This document shows, one piece after another, positions 50,028 to 57,387 of a stretch of DNA of 57,387 bases. Position 1 is the first letter of the stretch. The number at the start of each line of letters is the position of its first letter. This stretch comes from an uncultured Prevotella sp. (GTDB taxonomy: Bacteria; Bacteroidota; Bacteroidia; Bacteroidales; Bacteroidaceae): contig CAKZVT010000009.1 in assembly GCA_937922435.1 (NCBI GenBank), positions 1 to 57,387 on the forward strand, written 5' to 3'. A program made the position numbers and the translations under genes. The notes beneath the pieces were generated by a model that ran no database searches, had not been told where the DNA came from, and saw nothing but the letters and a program-made list of their open reading frames with translations.

Positions 50028-50939
50028 ATGAAACCTACATTGTTACTTTTGGCTGCCGGCATGGGCAGCCGCTATGGCGGTCTGAAACAGCTTGACGGTC
50101 TCGGCCCTAACGGCGAGACCATCATGGACTATTCCATTTACGACGCCATAAAGGCCGGCTTCGGCAAGATTGTTTTCGTAATCCGCAAGGACTTCGAGCA
50201 GGACTTCCGCGAGAAAATCCTCAGCAAATACGAGGGGCACGTACCCGTGGAACTGTGCTTCCAAAGCCTCGACGCACTGCCCGAAGGCTTCACCTGCCCC
50301 GAAGGGCGCGTAAAGCCGTGGGGTACGAACCACGCCGTGCTTATGGCTAAGGACGTAATAAAGGAGCCGTTCTGCGTAATCAACTGCGACGACTTCTACA
50401 ACCGCGACGCCTTCATGGTAATCGGCAAGTTCCTGGCCGACCTGCCCGAAGGCAGCACCAACCGCTACGCCATGGTAGGCTTCCGCGTAGGCAACACGCT
50501 GTCAGAGAACGGCACAGTGGCGCGCGGCATCTGCTCGAAAGACAGCGACGAATGCCTGACAACCGTAGTGGAGCGCACCGAAATCATGCGCGTCGACGGC
50601 CCGGTATGCTACAAGGACGAAGAGGGCAAATGGGTGGCCGTAGAGGACAACACTCCCGTGTCGATGAACATGTGGGGCTTCACGCCCGACTACTTCGCAC
50701 ACAGCGAGGAATACTTTAAGGGTTTCCTGGCCGACCCGGCCAACATGGCCAACCCCAAGGCCGAATTCTTTATCCCTCTGATGGTAAACAAGCTCATAGG
50801 CGACGGCACGGCCACAGTGAAAGTGCTCGACACTACGAGCAAGTGGTTCGGAGTGACATACGCAGCCGACCGCCAGAGCGTGGTCGACAAAATACAGAGT
50901 CTTGTCGACGAAGGAGTTTATCCGAACAAACTTTGGTAA
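50028..50939 (+). CDS. Sugar nucleotidyltransferase family protein
   Basis: A 303-residue nucleotidyltransferase of the GT-A fold: LLLAAGMGSRYGGLKQLDGLGPNGETIMDYSIYDAI (NTP-binding signature at residues ~5-22), VKPWGTNHAVLMAKD, FCVINCDDFYNRDAF (metal Asp ~125), SMNMWGF and EFFIPLMVN. Would activate a sugar-1-phosphate with NTP, giving an NDP-sugar; the sugar is not predictable. Usual neighbours that would settle the pathway are not present. Confidence 0.85.
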   Translation: MKPTLLLLAAGMGSRYGGLKQLDGLGPNGETIMDYSIYDAIKAGFGKIVFVIRKDFEQDFREKILSKYEGHVPVELCFQSLDALPEGFTCPEGRVKPWGTNHAVLMAKDVIKEPFCVINCDDFYNRDAFMVIGKFLADLPEGSTNRYAMVGFRVGNTLSENGTVARGICSKDSDECLTTVVERTEIMRVDGPVCYKDEEGKWVAVEDNTPVSMNMWGFTPDYFAHSEEYFKGFLADPANMANPKAEFFIPLMVNKLIGDGTATVKVLDTTSKWFGVTYAADRQSVVDKIQSLVDEGVYPNKLW

Positions 50940-50944
50940 CTAAG

Positions 50945-51081
50945 CCCCACCCAGCCCTCCCGACGGGAGGGAGTTTGGCATGTATTGCAATGATAATGGC
51001 ACAACAATTAAAATTGTACCGGATATTTTTATATAAGCCATTGCATATCAAACTCCCTCCCTTGGGGAAGGGCGGGGTGGG
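50945..51081. repeat. CCCACCCC fold-back cassette
   Basis: Arms CCCCACCCAGCCCTCCCGAC (50945-) and the inverted GGGAAGGGCGGGGTGGG (-51081) with ~70-base loop, sharing the AGTTTG/CAAACT end with the cassettes at 7684 and 15598 but not the loop. Confidence 0.75.
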
Positions 51082-51094
51082 TATCACTAAATAA

Positions 51095-52117
51095 ATGGAC
51101 ATCAACCTGCTTAACGACGAGGAACTGTCACTGTTCCGCAGTCTTATCGAACATTCCGAAAAAATAGTCCTATGCTGCCATCGCAGTCCTGACGGCGACG
51201 CCGTCGGCTCGGTGCTCGGCATGGCCGAATACCTTTACACGCTGGGCAAAGTGCCTGTAATGCTCGTGCCCGACGCCTACCCCGACTTCCTGCAATGGCT
51301 GCCGGGTACTGAGCGCATGGTGAGGTACGACAAGCACAAGGCATTCGCCGACGAGCTTCTTGCCGCGGCCGACCTGATGTTCTGCATGGACTTCAACTCC
51401 GTACAGCGCACCGACGGCATGGCTGACGCCATCAACGCATCGCCGGCAAAAAAGGTGATGATAGACCATCACCTCGACCCTGACATGGACACGGCCCTGT
51501 GCGTATCGCGCCCCGAGGCTTGCAGCACGTGCGAACTGGTGTTCCGCCTCATCTGGCAGCTCGGCTGTTTCGACCTCATGACGCGAAAATGCGCCGTACC
51601 GCTGTACTGCGGCATGATGACCGACACAGGCGGATTTACTTACAACTCGACGCGTCCCGAAATCTTTTTCATCATCAGCCAGCTGCTCACCAAGCGCATA
51701 AACAAAGACAAGATTTACCGCAACGTGTACAACAACTACAGCGAATGGCGCATGAGACTGACGGGCTACGTGCTGTACCAGAAGATGGTTGTGATGCCTG
51801 AAAGCAAGGCTGCGTACTTCACGCTGACACGCGACGACCTGCGGCGCTTCCACTACATCAAGGGCGACGCCGAGGGACTGGTGAACATGCCGCTGCAAAT
51901 AAAGGGCACAAAGCTAAGCATATCGCTGCGCGAAGACACCGAGAAGGACAACCTTGTATGGGTGAGCCTGCGCTCGGTCGACGACTTCCCGTGCAACAAG
52001 ATGGCCGAACTGTACTTCAACGGGGGCGGCCACCTCAACGCCTCGGGCGGACGGTTGGAATGCTCGATAGCCGAAGCCGAAGACATAGTACGCAAGGCCA
52101 TAAAGGAGTTTTGCTAA
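51095..52117 (+). CDS. nrnA: NanoRNase / pAp phosphatase, DHH family
   Basis: A 340-residue DHH-DHHA1 phosphoesterase: motif I HRSPDGDAVGS (~residues 28-38), motif III MIDHHLDPD (DHH), and DHHA1 ending GGGHLNASGGRLE. Degrades short RNA oligomers and/or dephosphorylates 3'-phosphoadenosine-5'-phosphate, using Mn. Begins 14 bases after a CCCACCCC fold-back. Convergent with queE across a perfect 27-bp fold-back. Confidence 0.9.
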   Translation: MDINLLNDEELSLFRSLIEHSEKIVLCCHRSPDGDAVGSVLGMAEYLYTLGKVPVMLVPDAYPDFLQWLPGTERMVRYDKHKAFADELLAAADLMFCMDFNSVQRTDGMADAINASPAKKVMIDHHLDPDMDTALCVSRPEACSTCELVFRLIWQLGCFDLMTRKCAVPLYCGMMTDTGGFTYNSTRPEIFFIISQLLTKRINKDKIYRNVYNNYSEWRMRLTGYVLYQKMVVMPESKAAYFTLTRDDLRRFHYIKGDAEGLVNMPLQIKGTKLSISLREDTEKDNLVWVSLRSVDDFPCNKMAELYFNGGGHLNASGGRLECSIAEAEDIVRKAIKEFC

Positions 52118-52119
52118 AA

Positions 52120-52211
52120 AGCAGACAAGCAGACAAGTGACGAGCAAACAGGTTTTATGGCTTTTTCATACATAAATCCTTGTCTGCTCGTCACTTGTCT
52201 GCTTGTCTGCT
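52120..52211. repeat. Fold-back cassette, AGCAGACAAGC word
   Basis: Arms 52120-52146 and 52185-52211 are perfectly complementary over 27 bases with a 38-base loop. Each arm holds AGCAGACA-AGCAGACA-AGTGACGAGCA. It lies between convergent nrnA and queE, starting three bases after the nrnA stop. Confidence 0.9.
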
Positions 52212-52216
52212 AAAAA

Positions 52217-52789
52217 TCATCTTACGTTTATCATCTTGTGCGTTTGCAACGACAAACGCCATTTTGGATGGGCAAGGCAATAGCCTATGGCCTCTCCAAG
52301 TATCCGTGCGTTGGCCTTCGGGTCGCCAACGTCGCACGGTTGCAGGCAATAGACGGCCGCCGGATAGCGGTCATATTGCACCATGTCCTGCTCCGAAGAA
52401 GTAAAAACCACCTTGAGTTCGTCAATATGCGCAAGCTCCACCGGCCGGTATTTGGGCGAACATGTAACCCAGTCGACACAGCATCCGTCAGGCAACATGA
52501 CGGTACCGTTGGTCTCAATCTGTACATACTTGCCGGCAGAATGCAACTTGGAAACAAGCGACGGCGTAAGCTGCAACGCCGGTTCGCCTCCCGTTATTAC
52601 AACATGCGTAGCAGGATACTTGGCTACTTCCTGCATGATTTCATCTTCTGACATCTCGATGAAGCTGTCGTGCTGCGTATCACAGAACGAACATTTAAGG
52701 TTGCAACCCGAGAAACGCACGAACACAGCCGGCGTACCGGCATGAAAACCCTCGCCTTGCAGCGAATAAAAAATCTCATTCACACGCAT
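52217..52789 (-). CDS. queE: 7-carboxy-7-deazaguanine synthase
   Basis: A 190-residue radical SAM enzyme that makes 7-carboxy-7-deazaguanine from carboxytetrahydropterin. Start MRVNEIFYSLQGEGFHAGTPAVFVRFSGCNLKCSFCD with the CxxxCxxC-type cluster (Cys ~29, 33, 36), TGGEPALQ SAM motif and C-terminal CLAHPKWRLSLQTHKMINVR. Downstream gene of a queD-queE operon with a 14-base overlap. queG lies at 29672. Confidence 0.93.
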   Translation of the reverse strand: MRVNEIFYSLQGEGFHAGTPAVFVRFSGCNLKCSFCDTQHDSFIEMSEDEIMQEVAKYPATHVVITGGEPALQLTPSLVSKLHSAGKYVQIETNGTVMLPDGCCVDWVTCSPKYRPVELAHIDELKVVFTSSEQDMVQYDRYPAAVYCLQPCDVGDPKANARILGEAIGYCLAHPKWRLSLQTHKMINVR

Positions 52790-53132
52790 CGCCGCAGCCG
52801 TCGTCCTTTATGTAAGTAACCTTGTTGTTCCTGCTCTCCTCAATGTCTACACGGTAACAATGCTCCACCTGGTCGCATATCCATCGCGCAATGTTCTCCG
52901 CAGTGGGGTTGAACGGCAGCAGCTCGTTGAAATCGCCGTGGTCAAGATAGCCGTGGATTTTGTCCTTTATCCGCTTGAAATCGACCACCATGCCCTCATT
53001 GTTAAGCTCTTTTGCCTTGCAGTGCACCGTCACAATCCAGTTATGTCCGTGCACTTTGCGGCATTTACTGTCGTAAGGAAGCTCAAGACGGTGGCAGCCG
53101 GCTATCTCCATTTGCTTTGAAACGTAATACAT
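52776..53132 (-). CDS. queD: 6-carboxytetrahydropterin synthase
   Basis: A 118-residue QueD/6-pyruvoyl-tetrahydropterin synthase-like enzyme converting dihydroneopterin triphosphate for queuosine. Zinc histidines in GCHRLELPYDSKCRKVHGHNW (H15, H29, H31 region), with the catalytic cysteine in KCRK; also PTAENIARWICD. Overlaps queE by 14 bases, so they form an operon. Upstream lie two copies of a TATATTTG-containing promoter-like repeat. Confidence 0.93.
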   Translation of the reverse strand: MYYVSKQMEIAGCHRLELPYDSKCRKVHGHNWIVTVHCKAKELNNEGMVVDFKRIKDKIHGYLDHGDFNELLPFNPTAENIARWICDQVEHCYRVDIEESRNNKVTYIKDDGCGDACE

Positions 53133-53156
53133 AATCCTTGAAATAATCCTGATTTA

Positions 53157-53259
53157 GCATTGCAAATATAATGAAAGGCGAGCGCAAAGACAATAGAAAA
53201 ACACAGTTTTTATATTTGTCTTTGCCGAGCCGCATCTTATATTCGCATTGCAAATATAA
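53157..53259 (-). promoter_or_regulatory. Duplicated -7 region upstream of queD
   Basis: GCATTGCAAATATAA occurs at 53157-53171 and 53245-53259; on the minus strand each reads TATATTTG. The inner copy has TTG 20 bases upstream. Between them GCAAAGACAA and TTGTCTTTGC form an inverted repeat. Confidence 0.5.
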
Positions 53260-53519
53260 CGATTTTTCCCGTCATTCACAATCATCGACGTACATATCGG
53301 CATTTATCTCATAAATCATGGACCGTTTTCACTGTTAACGCGCACAGCAAAACAACGCGCAACAGCCGTAAATACAAGGGTTTCAAGAGGTCTTGAGATG
53401 CACAGGAAAGCAGCCTCCAAGTATTTTATTTTTACATTATCAACATACAATTTATTGATTTTCAACACGATATAAAATATCAATCAGCCCTTAAAATGTT
53501 CAAAAATCAGACAAAATCC

Positions 53520-53550
53520 TTGGCTCGTATCAGTTTTTTTCATACCTTTG
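53520..53550 (+). promoter_or_regulatory. Promoter of the transglycosylase gene
   Basis: TTGG (53520-53523), 19-base spacer, TACCTTTG (53543-53550), leaving a leader of about 160 bases before ATG 53716. Confidence 0.65.
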
Positions 53551-53570
53551 CAGCGGTAAAAAGATAAGGA

Positions 53571-53703
53571 TAGTGAATCTTCTTTTGTTTTGAAAGCCAC
53601 TATTCACGTTAGTTTTTAACTGGCATCCAGGCCCGGCTTGGCATTTGTCCCACACGCAAACCGTGCGCCGCGAACACAATACAGACATTTGTTCAGATGC
53701 CAT
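53571..53703 (+). promoter_or_regulatory. Structured 5' leader of the transglycosylase gene
   Basis: GTGAAT (53573) pairs with ATTCAC (53601), and GGCATC (53622) pairs with GATGCC (53696), enclosing a GC-rich region. Two stem-loops in a long untranslated leader suggest post-transcriptional control; no known riboswitch recognised. Confidence 0.35.
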
Positions 53704-53715
53704 AAACAACATTTT

Positions 53716-54153
53716 ATGGACAGAATATTAAGAAAAGTATTTGTGACTTTGTTTATTTTCACAACAGGCGCTTACGCCTGCGCAACCAACAGAGTAGCAA
53801 ATAGCTCGAAATTCAATTGGAATCCGGTGATGGATGCGATAATTGAAGTTGAAAGCGAAGGCAATCCGAGAGCCGTAAGCGGAAATTCATGCGGAGCGAT
53901 GCAAATCACTCCTATACTGGTTAAAGAATGCAACAACATTCTGAAAAAGCAGAAAAGCAAAAAACGCTTCAAGCTTTCCGACCGTTTCAATGTAGGCAAG
54001 TCGAAGGAGATGTTTCTCCTCATCCAGGCACACCACAACCCTGAAAACAACGTGGAAAAGGCCATACGCTCATGGAACGGCGGACCAAGGTACAGCGTAA
54101 GAAGTACGCAGAAATACCTGAACAAAGTAATGAAAGTACTTAAAAAGAAGTAA
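53716..54153 (+). CDS. SLT-type lytic transglycosylase
   Basis: A 145-residue secreted enzyme with the goose-lysozyme-like SLT fold that cleaves peptidoglycan to anhydromuramic products. Signal peptide MDRILRKVFVTLFIFTTGAYACA, catalytic Glu in MDAIIEVESEGNPRAVSGNSCGAMQIT (~residue 43), then EKAIRSWNGGP. A short form without binding modules. ATG 53716 begins the signal peptide; upstream in-frame codons belong to the leader. The mature start carries Cys residues (ACATN) but no lipobox. Confidence 0.85.
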   Translation: MDRILRKVFVTLFIFTTGAYACATNRVANSSKFNWNPVMDAIIEVESEGNPRAVSGNSCGAMQITPILVKECNNILKKQKSKKRFKLSDRFNVGKSKEMFLLIQAHHNPENNVEKAIRSWNGGPRYSVRSTQKYLNKVMKVLKKK

Positions 54154-54165
54154 TAAACAAACGCA

Positions 54166-54202
54166 AGACGCGCCATGCCCGGACAACGGACACGGCGCGT
54201 CT
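54166..54202 (+). terminator. GACGCGCC hairpin after the transglycosylase
   Basis: AGACGCGCC (54166-54174) and GGCGCGTCT (54194-54202) form a 9-bp stem; no T tract, so termination is uncertain. Confidence 0.5.
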
Positions 54203-54280
54203 TCGTATTATGAGTACATAAAAGAACAAAAAAATCTGAATTTAATCCTAACACGGCAACAATATTCAGGCAAATGGCAT

Positions 54281-54288
54281 TATCTTTG
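54281..54288 (+). promoter_or_regulatory. -7 box of lemA
   Basis: TATCTTTG, 33 bases before ATG 54322. Confidence 0.5.
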
Positions 54289-54321
54289 TAAAAAGATTAG
54301 TTGAAACAAAACATTGAAATT

Positions 54322-54885
54322 ATGACAATCGGAATTATTATCTTAGTAGTTGTGGCGCTGCTCGTCATTTGGGGAGTAAGCCTGTACAACAATCTCGTAA
54401 AACTTAAGAACAACCGCGAAAACGCTTTCGCCAACATCGATGTACAACTAAAGCAACGTCACGACCTCGTGCCGCAGCTCGTTTCGACGGTGAAAGGCTA
54501 CGCGACACATGAGCGCGAAGTGCTGCAACGGGTTACAGAGGCACGCTCGGTTGCAATGAACGCCACCGGCATAAACGACAAAATCAACGCCGAGAACGCG
54601 CTGACAAGCGCATTGGCAGGCCTGAAGGTATCGCTTGAAGCATATCCCGACCTCAAGGCTAACCAGAACTTCATGCACCTGCAAACCGAACTTTCAGACC
54701 TTGAGAACAAGCTGGCCGCCGCACGCCGTTTCTTCAATTCCACTACGCGCGAGCTTAACAACGCCGTAGAGACGTTCCCCTCAAACATCTTCGCAAAGAT
54801 GTTCCACTTCGGCAAAGAGCCGATGTTTGAAGTTCCGCAGGAAGAGCGCGCGGCATACGACAAGGCTCCTGAAATAAACTTCTAA
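54322..54885 (+). CDS. lemA: LemA family protein
   Basis: A 187-residue LemA protein with an N-terminal helix (IIILVVVALLVIWGVSLYNNLV) and the typical coiled-coil domain: LKNNRENAFANIDVQLKQRHDLVPQLVSTVKGYATHEREVLQRVTEAR. Anchored in the inner membrane with the coiled coil outside. ATG 54322 is preferred to a TTG at 54301 seven codons earlier. It precedes an M48 protease gene by 13 bases, a conserved pair. Confidence 0.92.
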   Translation: MTIGIIILVVVALLVIWGVSLYNNLVKLKNNRENAFANIDVQLKQRHDLVPQLVSTVKGYATHEREVLQRVTEARSVAMNATGINDKINAENALTSALAGLKVSLEAYPDLKANQNFMHLQTELSDLENKLAAARRFFNSTTRELNNAVETFPSNIFAKMFHFGKEPMFEVPQEERAAYDKAPEINF

Positions 54886-54898
54886 CAACAAACGCATT

Positions 54899-55912
54899 AT
54901 GAAATATGTAGGGATGCACACCCAAATACGCCGCAACAACATGCTGACGGCCATCCTTCTGCTGATGTTCCCCGTCATCATCCTCGGCATGGTTTGGGTG
55001 TTTCTCGCATTGGTCAACTATTTCGGCAGCGGCGTTTACGACCAGTATGGTAACATCGTGCGCCATCTTGACGCCGACGTTGTAAACCATTACTTCGTCA
55101 ACACCATCCCCTGGGTCGTCATCGGAGTAGGCGCATGGTTTTTAATCGCCTATTTCTCAAACACGGCAATGGTGCGTGCGGCCACAGGCTCGCGCCCCGT
55201 CACGCGCAAGGAGAACCCGAGAATCTATAACATCGTCGAAAACCTGTGCATTGCCTGCAACATGGACATGCCCAAAATCAACATCGTCGATGACCCGCAA
55301 CTCAACGCCTTTGCCAGCGGAATAGACAAGAAAAGCTACACCGTGACGCTCACCACGGGCATAATCAACCGCCTTAACGACGACGAACTGGCAGGAGTAA
55401 TCGGCCACGAACTTACCCACATACGCAACCACGACACTCGTCTGCTCATCACGAGCATCATCTTCGTTGGCATAGTGTCAACCATCATGAGCCTCGTCGT
55501 GCAGATGATGTACAACGCCTTCTGGTTCGGCGGCATGAGCCACCGTTCTTCCAACGACGATGACAACCGCGGCAACGGCCTGTCGATGCTCGTAGTGTTC
55601 GTCATTGCCGCCCTGTGTTGCGCCGTGGCTTACCTCTTCACGCTGCTCACGCGCTTTGCCATCTCGCGCAAACGCGAGTACATGGCCGACGCCGGCGGTG
55701 CCGAACTGTGCGGGAATCCACTCGCCCTCGCCTCCGCCCTTCGCAAAATATCGGGCGACCCGGGGCTTGAGAACGTCAAGCGCGACGACATCGCCCAGCT
55801 GTTCATCATCCATCCGCAGCACTTCGCCCCGGGCCTGACAAGCTTCTTCAGCTCACTGTTCAGCACCCACCCCGACACGCGTAAGCGCATCGAAATACTT
55901 GAACAGTTCTGA
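54899..55912 (+). CDS. M48-family membrane metalloprotease (HtpX-like)
   Basis: A 337-residue integral membrane zinc protease. Two N-terminal helices, then catalytic HExxH in VIGHELTHIRNHD (~residue 169), another helix pair, and the third zinc ligand Glu in KREYMADAGGAELCGNPLAL (~265). Like HtpX it would degrade misfolded membrane proteins. Coupled to lemA. A bidirectional terminator follows. Confidence 0.92.
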   Translation: MKYVGMHTQIRRNNMLTAILLLMFPVIILGMVWVFLALVNYFGSGVYDQYGNIVRHLDADVVNHYFVNTIPWVVIGVGAWFLIAYFSNTAMVRAATGSRPVTRKENPRIYNIVENLCIACNMDMPKINIVDDPQLNAFASGIDKKSYTVTLTTGIINRLNDDELAGVIGHELTHIRNHDTRLLITSIIFVGIVSTIMSLVVQMMYNAFWFGGMSHRSSNDDDNRGNGLSMLVVFVIAALCCAVAYLFTLLTRFAISRKREYMADAGGAELCGNPLALASALRKISGDPGLENVKRDDIAQLFIIHPQHFAPGLTSFFSSLFSTHPDTRKRIEILEQF

Positions 55913-55920
55913 TTACAAAC

Positions 55921-55955
55921 AAAAATGTCCGTGCAAAATTGGCACGGACATTTTT
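55921..55955. terminator. Bidirectional terminator
   Basis: AAAAATGTCCGTGC (55921-55934) and GCACGGACATTTTT (55942-55955) pair perfectly with A and T runs on both sides. It serves the M48 gene (+) and the convergent 55998-56930 gene (-). Confidence 0.85.
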
Positions 55956-55997
55956 TTATTTTCTGGCACTTTATGGCTTACACAGCAATGCTTTTCC

Positions 55998-56930
55998 TCA
56001 ATGCAGAACAGACCTACGCCTGTCAAACTTTTCCAAACCGGGCTGTATTCCAAACAAATTTAAGCTGCTTTTACTGAAATACAACCGTTCGTTGAATGAA
56101 CGGCACTCATAAACATAATGCCCGTCATTCTCCATTAATTTGTAATGATAAACGTTTACCCCTGGTTTAAACTTGTACTCACGCTTTATAAACGACTGCA
56201 AAACCCCTTCACCCTCATTGAACAAACCAACAAGTCGGCATAATTCTTCAAAGCAAGATTTATCCCGTTCTGCATCGGAACTCATCGACTTTGCCGGCCA
56301 ATGCGTAACCCAAACGCACTCACCAGCCGTCTTTATATACAAATCTTTCAAAACGACATCGCCCATATAGCTGCACCGAAGCTCAAGTATGCTGTCACCG
56401 CCACATATCCTATAATATGTCCTTGGCATGTTTTCATCAGCTGTTTTCGTTATCGCAGCATCCTTGTTCCACAAATCATATTCCTCATAATCATACCACT
56501 TGTTCCCCATCTTGCAGTAAAATTTAACCTCGGCAGTATCGTTTGAAGCCGCAACATAAATTATATCACCGTCTTGCATAACATACACAAACGGACTTGA
56601 TACAGGCTTACCTACACCACGCATCTTAAACTCGTCAAACGTTTGGTAACGCCTGCACTTACTGAAATCAAGTCTTTTAAGCAGCAAAAAACAATCCGTT
56701 GAATACTTATAAGGCATAATCTCACTTGTGTCTTCTCCAAAATGCGCTCCATTACTACTAAGCGTCATACCGCAACCATCACAAAAATCACCAACCTTGA
56801 CAACTTTCCTTGTACATGAGTTCAACGATACAGCCATGAATACTAAAACAGAACAAACGCAAATCCGCAGGATATCAGTAACACGCAGACCGTTCCATTT
56901 ATCTTTTCCTACATCCATACTGAATACCAT
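55998..56930 (-). CDS. Lipoprotein, function unknown
   Basis: A 310-residue protein with a late signal peptide (ILRICVCSVLVFMAVSLNSC, lipobox cysteine ~39). The first part has a CDGCGMT cysteine pair. The rest has repeated aromatic beta-type segments (DIIYVAASNDTAEVKFYCKMGNKWYDYEEYDLW, YHYKLMENDGHYVYECRSF) that suggest a beta-rich repeat protein. No family recognised. MDVGK four codons later is an alternative start. Confidence 0.65.
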   Translation of the reverse strand: MVFSMDVGKDKWNGLRVTDILRICVCSVLVFMAVSLNSCTRKVVKVGDFCDGCGMTLSSNGAHFGEDTSEIMPYKYSTDCFLLLKRLDFSKCRRYQTFDEFKMRGVGKPVSSPFVYVMQDGDIIYVAASNDTAEVKFYCKMGNKWYDYEEYDLWNKDAAITKTADENMPRTYYRICGGDSILELRCSYMGDVVLKDLYIKTAGECVWVTHWPAKSMSSDAERDKSCFEELCRLVGLFNEGEGVLQSFIKREYKFKPGVNVYHYKLMENDGHYVYECRSFNERLYFSKSSLNLFGIQPGLEKFDRRRSVLH

Positions 56931-57125
56931 TAATTATGACAAAGGTAATAAAAAAAGCAATATCCTAAATGAAAACAAAGCATCAGAAAAAACATTATTA
57001 ATGATTATTAGGCAATACCAATTATCAAGAAAATGACTATCCTCACTTTAATTCAAAGCATCATGCAATATTTCATAAAACGATATGCCGTCAAACACCA
57101 TACAAAAAGCCATCAATTGAACTGC

Positions 57126-57162
57126 AAAAGGCGGCATTTCACAATATAAAATGCCGCCTTTT
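57126..57162. repeat. AAAAGGCGGCATTT hairpin
   Basis: AAAAGGCGGCATTT (57126-57139) and AAATGCCGCCTTTT (57149-57162) pair perfectly. Confidence 0.65.
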
Positions 57163-57292
57163 AGGAAAAGGAAAGAAAACCATGTGATTATCAGTCTATT
57201 ACACCATTTCCCAAATATCCAATATTCCCAATCCTCCCATATTTCCCCGTCCTCCCGGATTTCCCCGTTTGGCCCGTCCGAATACAAAAAAG

Positions 57293-57327
57293 AAGCCTCC
57301 CCGAGGGATTACCCTTCGGGGAGGCTT
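57293..57327 (-). terminator. rRNA operon terminator
   Basis: On the minus strand AAGCCTCCCCG-AAGGGTAATCCCT-CGGGGAGGCTT, one bulged base, followed by CTTTTTTG. Lies just past the 5S 3' end. Confidence 0.85.
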
Positions 57328-57338
57328 GACTGAAAGAA

Positions 57339-57387
57339 GGCGGCCTCCTACTCTCCCGCATCGCATCGCAGTACCATCGGCGCAGCC
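57339..57387 (-). rRNA. 5S rRNA, 3' end (partial)
   Basis: The minus strand reads GATGGTACTGCGATGCGATG, GGGAGAGTAGG and a final GGCCGCC, the 3' third of a Bacteroidetes 5S rRNA. The rest of the rRNA operon lies outside the window to the right. Confidence 0.85.

Larger units (their letters stand above)
53133..53715. other. 583-base region with two promoters and a leader
   Basis: Nearest queD is a duplicated promoter-like segment (53157-53259). The middle, 53270-53500, shows no gene and no clear structure. From 53520 a promoter and a 160-base leader of the transglycosylase gene follow. Confidence 0.55.
56931..57338. other. Gene-free stretch before the 5S gene
   Basis: Contains a hairpin of the AAAAGGC family (57126-57162) and the rRNA operon terminator (57293-57327). 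No convincing gene. Confidence 0.6.

Noticed and set aside
53133..53260. preQ1 riboswitch upstream of queD
   Set aside because: No C-rich loop followed by an A-rich H-type pseudoknot tail could be found; only promoter-like repeats.

Overview
The window reads as a chromosome segment of a Bacteroidales bacterium, most likely Prevotellaceae. Evidence: many promoters of the Bacteroidetes form TTTG-N19-TAnnTTTG; families largely confined to this group (DUF4230, DUF4251, DUF4738, DUF4827, DUF2723, BT4734/VapE, a TamB partner that is a lipoprotein); an initiator tRNA without encoded CCA; and many intergenic inverted repeats. No species call is possible from sequence alone.

Layout. 1-4089: left end of a Mu-like transposable prophage in reverse orientation. 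It has a LexA/CI-type repressor, a divergent early operon, a transposase gene broken near base 54-100 beside what looks like an IS256-type terminus, and terminal transposase-site-like repeats. The prophage end interrupts a host lipoprotein gene (4062-4565) that has a structured 5' leader. 5323-12386: a six-gene exporter operon on the minus strand (TolC, HlyD-type adaptor, two separate ABC ATPases, two ABC-2 permeases), resembling E. coli ybhGFSR with the double ATPase split. A divergent AraC regulator follows. 13585-24541: housekeeping and envelope genes (DUF4738, two DUF4230, a CcdA/ArsG-like permease, cysE, an rRNA methyltransferase overlapping a dipeptidyl peptidase IV, purD, two membrane proteins). 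24629-30598: DUF4251, a 1104-residue DUF2723 protein, a polysaccharide deacetylase and queG.

30663-36962 is an accessory block: an unknown helical protein, an Mrr-type restriction endonuclease, a HigBA toxin-antitoxin pair, an AT-rich unknown 290-residue protein, a small secreted protein, and a VapE-type primase/helicase-like gene preceded by a nested palindrome. 37190-57000 returns to core genes: glmM, DUF4827, an initiator tRNA, a self-regulated TetR gene, fabG, a pseudouridine synthase, the tamB-tamL pair, a sugar nucleotidyltransferase, nrnA, queE-queD, a lytic transglycosylase, lemA and an M48 protease. The window ends in the 3' end of a minus-strand 5S rRNA with its operon terminator.

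The most unusual theme is the intergenic DNA. At about a dozen gene boundaries there is a fold-back cassette: two inverted arms made of a short tandem word, with a loop that differs at every locus. A second family of hairpins shares an AAAAGGCxGCCTTTT-type core, sometimes with an identical 7-nt loop. A 165-bp element at 49573-49737 has 52-bp perfectly matched arms that each contain a further inverted repeat. I did not find a clearly new enzymatic system; the best candidates for undescribed biology are the fold-back cassettes, the 4.6-4.8 kb leader RNA and the unknown genes of the accessory block.
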